DNA of 64,000 nucleotides, from contig NZ_ASJA01000015.1 in assembly GCF_000412185.1 (NCBI RefSeq), positions 30,493 to 94,492 on the forward strand. Direction: 5' to 3'. Under the pieces are notes generated by a model that was not told where the DNA came from, did not search any database, and saw nothing but the letters and a program-made list of their open reading frames with translations. Made by a program: the position numbers and the translations under genes. Shown here piece after piece: positions 9,468 to 16,631 of this stretch (position 1 is its first letter; the number at the start of each line of letters is the position of its first letter). The DNA comes from Euryhalocaulis caribicus. Its GTDB lineage: Bacteria; Pseudomonadota; Alphaproteobacteria; Caulobacterales; Maricaulaceae.

Positions 9468-10139
9468 ATGCGCATTCTGGTGATCGAGGACGATCATGTC
9501 GCCGCGAGCTATGTCCTGAAAGGACTGGGCGAGAGCGGCCATATTGCGGATCACGCCCCGGATGGCGAGACCGGGCTGAACATGGCGCGCGACGGACGTT
9601 ACGACGTTCTGGTCGTGGACCGGATGCTGCCCGCCATGGACGGGCTGAAGGTTATCGAGACGTTGCGCATGGAAGGCGACCAGACACCGGTTCTGGTGCT
9701 GTCCGCGCTCAGCGAGATTGACCAGCGCGTGGAGGGTCTGCGCGCCGGCGGCGACGATTACCTGACCAAGCCCTACGCCTTTGCCGAGCTTCTGGCCCGG
9801 GTGGAGGCGCTGGTGCGCCGCCGCGATCCCGGCGCGGTGCAGACTCGGCTGCAAGTTGGCGATCTGGAAATGGACCTTCTGGCCCGCACCGTAACGCGCG
9901 GCGGCGAGGAAATCCTGCTTCAGCCGCGCGAATTCCGCCTTCTGGAATTTCTCATGAAACACGCCGGACAGGTGGTCACCCGCACCATGCTTCTGGAGAA
10001 GGTCTGGGATTATCATTTCGACCCCCAGACCAATGTGATCGACGTCCACGTCTCACGCCTGCGCGGCAAGATCGACAAGCCCTATGACCGCTCCATGCTC
10101 CACACGGTCCGGGGCGCGGGATACCGGCTGCAGGCATGA
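9468..10139 (+). CDS. OmpR-family DNA-binding response regulator
   Basis: The 223-residue protein has a receiver domain (residues 1-115) with the acidic pair EDD near residue 9, phospho-acceptor Asp in LVVDRMLP near 51 and Lys in LTKPYAF. A winged-helix effector domain follows (residues 125-223) with LQPREFRLLEFLM and the VHVSRLRGKID recognition-helix region. A GGGGAGG ribosome site precedes the ATG. It overlaps the next gene, a histidine kinase, in an ATGA junction, so the two form a cognate pair. Resemblance is to TctD/CzcR-type regulators; the signal is unknown. Confidence 0.95.
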   Translation: MRILVIEDDHVAASYVLKGLGESGHIADHAPDGETGLNMARDGRYDVLVVDRMLPAMDGLKVIETLRMEGDQTPVLVLSALSEIDQRVEGLRAGGDDYLTKPYAFAELLARVEALVRRRDPGAVQTRLQVGDLEMDLLARTVTRGGEEILLQPREFRLLEFLMKHAGQVVTRTMLLEKVWDYHFDPQTNVIDVHVSRLRGKIDKPYDRSMLHTVRGAGYRLQA

Positions 10140-11536
10140 CGCAGCGTCGCGCGTTTCTACGCACGACGACCTTCCGCATCACCCTGCTGGCCGCGGGTCT
10201 TTTTGCGGTCTTCGTCTCCATCATCCTCGCCTATGTCTATTCGGCGACGGCGGGCGCCATGGCGCGCCAGGATTCGCGCGCCATCGAGACGCAGGCCGAA
10301 GACATGGTGCGCGCTTACCGGCGTTCCGGCCTGAATGGTCTGAACCGCATCGTGGTGGAGCGCAGCGTTGGCGCGTCCGAAGACCTCTATTTGCTGACCC
10401 GGCCCAACGGACAGCGCATTTCCGGCAATCTCAGCGCCCTGCCGGAGGACCGGCCGGACGACGACAGCCAGTTCGGCTTTACCTACCAATATCCCACTGA
10501 AGACGATGAAACCGTCGAGCGCCGGGCCAAGGGGCGCATGGTGCGCCTTCTGGGCGGCTATCAGATTCTTGTCGGCCGCGATGTCGAGGAAAACGCCCGC
10601 TATGTGCGCCGCGTCACCGACGCCATCTGGACCGGGTCGGCGCTGGTTCTGGCGTTCGGTGTCCTTCTGGGCGGCTTTGTCAGCCGCCGTTTCGCCCAGC
10701 GACTGGATGACCTGAACACGGTCGCGCGCGAGGTCACGGCCGGAAACCTCACCGCCCGCGCGCCCCGTAATCACTCCGGCGACGAACTGGATGAGCTGTC
10801 CGCCAATCTCAATGAAATGCTCGACCGGATCGAACGGCTGACCACCGGCCTGCGTCATGCCGGCGACTCCATCGCGCATGACCTTCGCTCGCCCCTGACC
10901 CGGTTGCGCAACCGCATGGAGGACAGTCTGCGGGAGGCGGAGCGGGGGGCCGATTGCCAGGAAGCCCTGCAACAGGCGCTGGATGACGCGGACGGCCTGC
11001 TGAACACGTTTGCTTCAGTCCTGAAAATTGCGCGGCTGGAAGCGGGGGAACGGCGGGAGCAGCTCTCCATCATCGATCCGCAGCAAATCATCGAGGACCT
11101 GGCCGAGCTTTATGAGCCGGTGGCCGAGGATTCCGGTCTGTCCTTCACCTCCGACATGGAGGAGGGGCTGACAATCCGCGCCGATCGCGGCCTGCTCTCG
11201 CAGGCGCTGGCCAACCTCCTCGACAACGCCATCAAGTATGCGCCGGAAGGCGAGGCCATCGCGCTTCGCCTGCGCAAGGCCAGCGACGGCCGCGCGGAGA
11301 TTTCGGTGACCGATACCGGGCCGGGCATACCCGCCGATGCGCGGGAGCGCGTGAAGAAGCGTTTCGTGCGGCTGGATGAATCGCGAAGCGCGCAAGGCTC
11401 GGGGCTCGGCCTAAGCCTGGTGCAGGCGGTGGCCGACATTCACGGGGCGGAATTCACCCTGGAAGACGGGCCGGGGTCCTCGACGCTGGAAGCGCCGGGA
11501 CTGCGCGCCGTGCTGACCTTTCCCCGCGCGCGATAG
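10136..11536 (+). CDS. Transmembrane sensor histidine kinase
   Basis: The 466-residue kinase has two membrane helices (about residues 13-36 and 162-182) around a roughly 125-residue periplasmic sensor, then HAMP (about 183-235). The H-box is SIAHDLRSPLTRLRNR, the N-box NLLDNAIKYAP, and the G-boxes DTGPGIPADA and GSGLGLSLVQAVA. It is the translation-coupled partner of the preceding response regulator. Its position directly behind a DegP-type protease suggests an envelope-related input, but nothing in the periplasmic domain identifies a ligand. Confidence 0.95.
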   Translation: MTQRRAFLRTTTFRITLLAAGLFAVFVSIILAYVYSATAGAMARQDSRAIETQAEDMVRAYRRSGLNGLNRIVVERSVGASEDLYLLTRPNGQRISGNLSALPEDRPDDDSQFGFTYQYPTEDDETVERRAKGRMVRLLGGYQILVGRDVEENARYVRRVTDAIWTGSALVLAFGVLLGGFVSRRFAQRLDDLNTVAREVTAGNLTARAPRNHSGDELDELSANLNEMLDRIERLTTGLRHAGDSIAHDLRSPLTRLRNRMEDSLREAERGADCQEALQQALDDADGLLNTFASVLKIARLEAGERREQLSIIDPQQIIEDLAELYEPVAEDSGLSFTSDMEEGLTIRADRGLLSQALANLLDNAIKYAPEGEAIALRLRKASDGRAEISVTDTGPGIPADARERVKKRFVRLDESRSAQGSGLGLSLVQAVADIHGAEFTLEDGPGSSTLEAPGLRAVLTFPRAR

Positions 11537-11581
11537 ACAATCCCCCTTGCGTCCTGCGCGCCGTCCGCCACCCTTGGGCGT

Positions 11582-14467
11582 ATGACGCATGCGCCTCTCC
11601 ACAGCCTGATCGCCGCCGCGCCCGAGCCGCATGATGCAGGGTTCGCCGACGACCTGCTTGGCGAACTCTCCATTGAAATTCCGGGCGGCGCGGAAGACCT
11701 GCTGCGCGGCGTCTTTGGCTGTTCCCCTTATCTTGCGCGCATTTGCCGGACGGACCCGCAGCTCCTTACCGACGTTCTGGAGCGCGCGCCGCAGGAATCC
11801 CTGGACGCGGCCCTTACGGCTTTCGCGCGCGCCGGGCGGATCGCCGAAGATGAGGACGCGCTGAACAGGGATCTGCGCGCCGCTAAGCGCCGGCTCCACC
11901 TGCTCGTCGCCCTCTCCGATATTGGCGGGATCTGGGATCTGGACGCGGTCAGCCGCGCGATGAGCGATGGCGCGGATGCAGCCATTCAGGCTGCGTTCCT
12001 GGCGCATGCGCGATTCATGGCGGAACGCGGACGCATTGCGGAAGACGCCGTGACGGATGAGGGGCTGGCGGGATTGTTCATCGTGGCGCTGGGCAAGCTC
12101 GGCTCCCGCGAACTCAATATTTCCAGCGATGTGGACCTGGCCGTATTCTTCGACCGTCAGCGCCTGCTGGATCTGGGTGTCGAGGAGCCGGGCCGGCTCT
12201 GCACCCGCCTGACCCGTCGCGCGGTGGGCGCGCTGGATGAACAGACGGCGGACGGCTATGTGGCGCGCGTCGATCTGCGCCTGCGGCCGGACCCGGCCTC
12301 GACCCCGCTGGCGCTGTCCGTTGAAGCGGCGGCCAATTACTATGAATCCTTTGCCCAGACCTGGGAGCGCGCGGCCTGGATCAAGGCGCGCGCCTGCGCC
12401 GGGGACACCGTGACGGGGCAGGAATTCATGCGCCGCATGTTTCCCTTCGTCTGGCGGCGCTCGATGGATTACGGCGCGGTCGAGGAAATCGAAAATCTGA
12501 TGCGCCAGATCGAGGCGGCGGCCGGGCGGCATGACGAACCGGCCGGATTTGACCTGAAGCGCGGCCCGGGCGGCATCCGTCAGATAGAGTTTTTCGCCCA
12601 GACCCAGCAATTGCTGCATGGCGGGCGGGACGCTTCGCTGCGCACGCGCGCGACCTTGCCGGCGCTTGCCGCGCTGCGGGCGCGGGGTGATGTGGACGCC
12701 CGGACCGAAGCGCGTCTTCGTGAAATCTATGAGGCGCTGCGCATCACGGAAAACCGGCTGCAGATCATTGAAGACCAGCAAACCCATGACGCGCCGGAAG
12801 ATGACGACCGCCGCCGCCGTCTGGCGCGGTTGTGCGGCCGTGAATCGCTGGCGTCGTTCGATGCCTGGCTGGCCGGGGATACGGCGGCCGCGCGCGAGAT
12901 TTGCGAAGGCCTGTTTGAACCGGTGGAGCGCGACCCGCGGGAGGCGGACCTGATTTTTGACGGGCCGGACCCGGCGGACGCCACGGTCAAACGCCTGAAA
13001 GAACTGGGGTTCAACAACCCCGAACAGGTCTGGGAGACTGTACGCGGCTGGCTGATCGGAAAGCCGCGCGCCACACGGTCCGAACGCGCCCGCCGGATCA
13101 TGCGGGGGCTGGCCCCGCGCATCGTTCTGGCGGTCGCGGAGACCGGCCACCCCAATACGGCGTTCCTGCGGTTCTCGGAGTTTCTCAACGGCTTGCCCGC
13201 CGCCGTGAACATCCTGTCGATGTTTGAGCGGGAGCCGAAATTGCTCACCGACATCGTGGACGCTCTGGGTCTGGCGCCGCGTCTGGCGAAATCGCTCGCT
13301 TCCCGTCCGGAAGCGCTGGAAGCCTTCGTGGCGCCGGGCGTAGACGCGCTGGAATTCGAGAACCTGCGCGAGGAAGCGCAGAAGGTCGTCGAGTCGGCGC
13401 GCGATTTCGAAGAAGCTCTGGACAATACCCGCCGTTTCGCCCGCGAAACTCTGTTGCGCGTGGGGATTGAAGCCCTGCGCGATCAGGCGGCGGCCGGGGA
13501 GGCGGGCCGCGCCCGCGTTCGCGTGGCGGAGGCGCTGGTCGCGGCTCTGCTCCCTTCCGTCCGGCGGGAGATAGAGCGGCTTTACGGCTATCTGGACGCC
13601 CGCGTCGCCCTGATCGGCATGGGCAGTTTCGGCGCGGGGGAAATGACCTACGCGTCCGATATTGACCTGATGATGGTGTATGAGGCGGGTGAACAGTCTG
13701 AATCCGTAGACGGTCCCCGCAGTCTGACGCCGGAGACCTGGTGCGCGCGCCTCATGCAACGTCTGGTCAGCGCGCTGTCGGTGGAAACCTCCGAAGGCCC
13801 GCTGTTCAATGTCGATCTGCAATTGCGGCCTTCCGGCAATGCCGGGCCGGTGGCGGTGCGGCTGGGCGCGTTCCATCGCTACTACCAGCGGGAAGCCTGG
13901 ACCTGGGAAATGATGGCGCTGACGCGCGCCAGAATGGTTGGCGGCGATCCCGCCCTGTCGGACGAGGTGGCCGATCTTTTGCGGAACCTGCTGCGGAGCA
14001 AGCGCGATACCCGCGAAACCGCGAAAGATGTCGCGGACATGCGCCGCCGCCTCTCGCGTGAAAAACCGTCCCGCGGCTATTGGGATCTGAAACGCGCGAA
14101 GGGCGGACAGATCGATCTGGAGTTTACGGTCCAGTATCTCCAGCTAATTCACGCGCATGAAATCCCTGACGTCCTCAGCCCGTCGCTCTTCGAATCCCTG
14201 AACGCCCTGGCTGATGCGCACATCCTGACGCAGGAGGAAGCCGGTGCGATGGCGCACGCCGCGCGGCTGAATCTGGATCTGGGTCAGCTCTTCGCATTGG
14301 CGGTGGAAACCCAGTTCGACCCTGAGACAGCGCCGGAAAAACTGAAAATGCGCGTGGTAAAAGCCAGCGGGGCCGACTCTTTCGCCGATCTGGAAGCCAT
14401 GCTGGACCGTTACCGCCTCATGACGCGGCAGGCGTATGAACGCATTGTCCTATCCGCAGCCGGCTAG
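11582..14467 (+). CDS. glnE: Bifunctional glutamine synthetase adenylyltransferase/deadenylase
   Basis: GlnE attaches and removes AMP on glutamine synthetase in response to nitrogen status via PII. At 961 residues it is the normal two-domain length. The N-terminal deadenylase nucleotidyltransferase core shows LGKLGSRELNISSDVDLAVFF near residue 170. The C-terminal adenylyltransferase core shows GMGSFGAGEMTYASDIDLMM near residue 680. Both retain the paired acidic metal ligands (DxD). It begins 45 bp after the kinase gene. A downstream terminator is not obvious. Confidence 0.97.
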   Translation: MTHAPLHSLIAAAPEPHDAGFADDLLGELSIEIPGGAEDLLRGVFGCSPYLARICRTDPQLLTDVLERAPQESLDAALTAFARAGRIAEDEDALNRDLRAAKRRLHLLVALSDIGGIWDLDAVSRAMSDGADAAIQAAFLAHARFMAERGRIAEDAVTDEGLAGLFIVALGKLGSRELNISSDVDLAVFFDRQRLLDLGVEEPGRLCTRLTRRAVGALDEQTADGYVARVDLRLRPDPASTPLALSVEAAANYYESFAQTWERAAWIKARACAGDTVTGQEFMRRMFPFVWRRSMDYGAVEEIENLMRQIEAAAGRHDEPAGFDLKRGPGGIRQIEFFAQTQQLLHGGRDASLRTRATLPALAALRARGDVDARTEARLREIYEALRITENRLQIIEDQQTHDAPEDDDRRRRLARLCGRESLASFDAWLAGDTAAAREICEGLFEPVERDPREADLIFDGPDPADATVKRLKELGFNNPEQVWETVRGWLIGKPRATRSERARRIMRGLAPRIVLAVAETGHPNTAFLRFSEFLNGLPAAVNILSMFEREPKLLTDIVDALGLAPRLAKSLASRPEALEAFVAPGVDALEFENLREEAQKVVESARDFEEALDNTRRFARETLLRVGIEALRDQAAAGEAGRARVRVAEALVAALLPSVRREIERLYGYLDARVALIGMGSFGAGEMTYASDIDLMMVYEAGEQSESVDGPRSLTPETWCARLMQRLVSALSVETSEGPLFNVDLQLRPSGNAGPVAVRLGAFHRYYQREAWTWEMMALTRARMVGGDPALSDEVADLLRNLLRSKRDTRETAKDVADMRRRLSREKPSRGYWDLKRAKGGQIDLEFTVQYLQLIHAHEIPDVLSPSLFESLNALADAHILTQEEAGAMAHAARLNLDLGQLFALAVETQFDPETAPEKLKMRVVKASGADSFADLEAMLDRYRLMTRQAYERIVLSAAG

Positions 14468-14534
14468 CGACGGAATTGAGCGCTCCGCCCGTTAAAGGCC
14501 ATGAGGGATATAATTCTCGTAAGGAGCAAGCCTC

Positions 14535-15017
14535 ATGGAAAAGGCAATCTTGTTGGGCGCGGCGAGCGCCATTCTTCTGGCCGCGGGCGCGGCGCAGGCG
14601 GCCGGACCGCGCGGTCATCATGGACACGCGGGCGGCGGCATCATGCTGAAAGCGGCCGACGCCAATGGCGACGATGCGGTAACGCAGGAAGAAGCCGCCT
14701 CCCTGCAGCAGGAAATGTTCGCCTGGATGGACCGTAACGGCGATCAGGTTCTGGACGACGCGGACCAGTCGCCGGTCATGCAGCGCCTCAAGGCAATGCG
14801 CGAGGACAGCGAAGACGGCGACGAGCCACGCCGTCAGCGTGATCGCGAGATTGACGCAAATGACGATGGCCAGGTGACCTGGGCCGAGTATTCAGCGCAT
14901 CATCAGGCGCGGTTTGCCGAAATGGACGCCAATGACGACGGGCAGGTGACCATGGAAGAAGCCAAGGAAAACATGCCCGACCGCCGCAAGCGTTTCTTCA
15001 AGCGCGGTGACCGCTAG
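14535..15017 (+). CDS. Exported EF-hand calcium-binding protein
   Basis: A Sec signal peptide (hydrophobic run ending AAQAAG) leads a 160-residue protein with four recognisable EF-hand loops: DANGDDAVTQEE, DRNGDQVLDDAD, DANDDGQVTWAE and DANDDGQVTMEE. Each has Asp/Asn at loop positions 1, 3 and 5 and Gly at 6 or nearby, so calcium binding in the periplasm is likely. A His/Gly-rich patch GPRGHHGHAGGG follows the signal. A strong AAGGAG ribosome site precedes the ATG. The gene lies 41 bp before an ECF sigma gene on the same strand, so a link with that regulatory module is inferred. Confidence 0.88.
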   Translation: MEKAILLGAASAILLAAGAAQAAGPRGHHGHAGGGIMLKAADANGDDAVTQEEAASLQQEMFAWMDRNGDQVLDDADQSPVMQRLKAMREDSEDGDEPRRQRDREIDANDDGQVTWAEYSAHHQARFAEMDANDDGQVTMEEAKENMPDRRKRFFKRGDR

Positions 15018-15058
15018 GGCCGCAATCGCTGACGCGCTTCGAGAGGAGAGACAGTCCT

Positions 15059-15619
15059 ATTCGCGATCACGACGCGTCTCTTCTCTCCCGCGCCGCGGCG
15101 GGCGACCGTCGCGCGGCGGCGGACCTGGTGTCCGCCCATACGCCGCGCCTGATGGCGCTCGCCCGGCGCATGCTGCGTGACGAAGCCGAGGCGGAAGACG
15201 TGGTGCAGGAGAGTTTCATCCGTCTGTGGCGCATGGCGCCGAACTGGCGTTCCGGCAAGGCGCGGCTGTCCACATGGATGCACCGTGTCGCGCTCAATCT
15301 TTGTTATGACCGCTTGCGCAAGGCCAGACCGGTTGATGAGGAAGCGCCCGACATTGCCGATGACGCGGATGGTCCCGCGCAGGCGCTGCATCAGAACCAG
15401 CTTTCGGCGCGCGTTCACAGCGCCATTCAGAACTTGCCGCCCCGGCAGCGCGCGGCCATCGCCCTCTGCCACTTTGAGGAAATGAGTAATATCGAGGCCG
15501 CCGAGATTCTGGAAATCAGCGTCGAGGCCGTGGAATCGCTGCTTTCCCGGGCCCGCCGCGCCCTTAAAGCCTCGCTCGCCGCAGAGGCGGGCGCCTGGAT
15601 GGAGAGAATGGAGCCATGA
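15059..15619 (+). CDS. ECF RNA polymerase sigma factor, apparent ATT start
   Basis: Sigma region 2 (AEDVVQESFIRLWRMAP, WMHRVALNLCYDRLRK) and region 4 (LPPRQRAAIALCHFEEMSNIEAAEIL, then a recognition helix before LLSRARRAL) identify an ECF sigma factor. The first ATG/GTG/TTG in frame, a GTG at 15128, would remove about 23 residues that match the normal N-terminus (DHDASLLSRAAAGDRRA). The frame stays open to 15011, and an ATT at 15059 lies 10 bases after AGGAG, so I place the start there. It overlaps the anti-sigma candidate by an ATGA junction. Confidence 0.85.
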   Translation: MRDHDASLLSRAAAGDRRAAADLVSAHTPRLMALARRMLRDEAEAEDVVQESFIRLWRMAPNWRSGKARLSTWMHRVALNLCYDRLRKARPVDEEAPDIADDADGPAQALHQNQLSARVHSAIQNLPPRQRAAIALCHFEEMSNIEAAEILEISVEAVESLLSRARRALKASLAAEAGAWMERMEP

Positions 15620-16059
15620 TGATCCGCAAGACCCTCACGCCGGAACGGGCCAGAGCCATCCTGGAGGCCTATGGCGCCGAGCCCGCCCGCTGGCCGGCGG
15701 CCGAACGCCGCGCCATGCGCCGCGCGCTCAAGGGCGACGCCGATCTACAGGCGGCGGCGCGTGAAATGGCGGCCCTGGATGCGGTTCTGGCGACGGATCG
15801 TCCCGGCCGCGATGTCCCGGCGCTGGAAGCGCGCATTCTCGCCGCCGCGCCAGCTCCGGCGGCGGTTTCGAATCCGTTCGCAAGCCGGCGCCAGATTCCC
15901 GCATTTGCGGCCGCAGCGGCGCTGATGGTCGGATCTCTGGCCGGTTTCGGCGGGGCGCTGGTTTCTCCGCAGGCGTCCGACCCTGCGGCTGATGTTATCG
16001 CCAATGCGTTCGCCAATCCGGACGCGGTCTTTGAAATTGAACTGGATGCTGAGGTCTGA
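15616..16059 (+). CDS. Putative single-pass anti-sigma factor
   Basis: This 147-residue protein starts in an ATGA overlap with the ECF sigma gene. It has a charged cytoplasmic N-terminal half (about residues 1-90), one membrane helix (about 93-115, PAFAAAAALMVGSLAGFGGAL) and a short periplasmic tail. That topology, like CnrY-type anti-sigma factors, and the gene order suggest that it holds the sigma factor inactive at the membrane. No zinc-binding ZAS motif (HxxxCxxC) is present. The role is inferred from topology and position. Confidence 0.75.
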   Translation: MMIRKTLTPERARAILEAYGAEPARWPAAERRAMRRALKGDADLQAAAREMAALDAVLATDRPGRDVPALEARILAAAPAPAAVSNPFASRRQIPAFAAAAALMVGSLAGFGGALVSPQASDPAADVIANAFANPDAVFEIELDAEV

Positions 16060-16061
16060 GA

Positions 16062-16631
16062 ATGAGCGGATTTCGATTGACGCCCCTGACCGGGCTGCTG
16101 CTGGCCTCGCTGCTGATCAATGGCGTGTTTCTGGGCATGGCGATTGCCGACCGTCTGGACGGGCCGCGGCGCGGGCCGCCCGAACACATGGACCGCACCT
16201 CCTTCGTCATTGGCGCGTTCCTTCGCGCCGCGCCGGAAGACAAGCGCGAGGCGATGGAGGATGAAATCCGCGCGCATTTCCGGGAAGCCATGGCGACGCG
16301 GCGGCGCGTCTGGGAGGCGCAGAAGGATGTCTATGCGGCGCTGGTGGCGGATCCGTTTGACCGGCCGCGCGCAGAAGCGGCGCTGGAAGCGGCGCGTGAG
16401 GCGGGCCTGCTGGTCGACGTGAAGGGGCACGAAATCATGCTCGACCTCGTGGAGGATCTGGATGCGGAGACGCGCAAGAAGGCGCTGGAAGCCGGCTTTG
16501 GCGGTGATTTCCGCAAGCGCATGCACCGCGGCGGGCCGCGCCGCCACGAACGCGGCCATGATGGCGGACCTACCGAAGGCCCGCCGCCGGAAGGTCCCCG
16601 TCCTGACGGTCCCCCGCCGGACCGTCGCTAA
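16062..16631 (+). CDS. Periplasmic metal-sensor-like protein (CnrX/Spy-like)
   Basis: The 189-residue protein has an N-terminal anchor helix (about residues 8-28) and a helical periplasmic domain rich in Arg/Glu/Ala (about 40-150), as in the heavy-metal resistance/CnrX-type or Spy/CpxP folds. A Pro/Gly tail contains HRGGPRRHERGHDGG and repeated GPPPEGP segments. It begins two bases after the anti-sigma stop and completes a sigma/anti-sigma/sensor trio like cnrHYX. The ligand could be a metal ion, or calcium given the EF-hand neighbour; this is inference. Its stop overlaps the convergent kinase gene by four bases. Confidence 0.75.
   Translation: MSGFRLTPLTGLLLASLLINGVFLGMAIADRLDGPRRGPPEHMDRTSFVIGAFLRAAPEDKREAMEDEIRAHFREAMATRRRVWEAQKDVYAALVADPFDRPRAEAALEAAREAGLLVDVKGHEIMLDLVEDLDAETRKKALEAGFGGDFRKRMHRGGPRRHERGHDGGPTEGPPPEGPRPDGPPPDRR

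Noticed and set aside
11411..13876. An open frame of about 820 codons on the minus strand
   Set aside because: It lies antisense to glnE, has Arg/Gln-rich low-complexity composition and no domain, and is explained by GC-rich codon bias in the real gene.
16628..16631. Overlapping convergent ends (also at 25864-25885 and 30720-30723) as signs of frameshift
   Set aside because: In each case both proteins end normally for their family, so these are ordinary compact convergent junctions.
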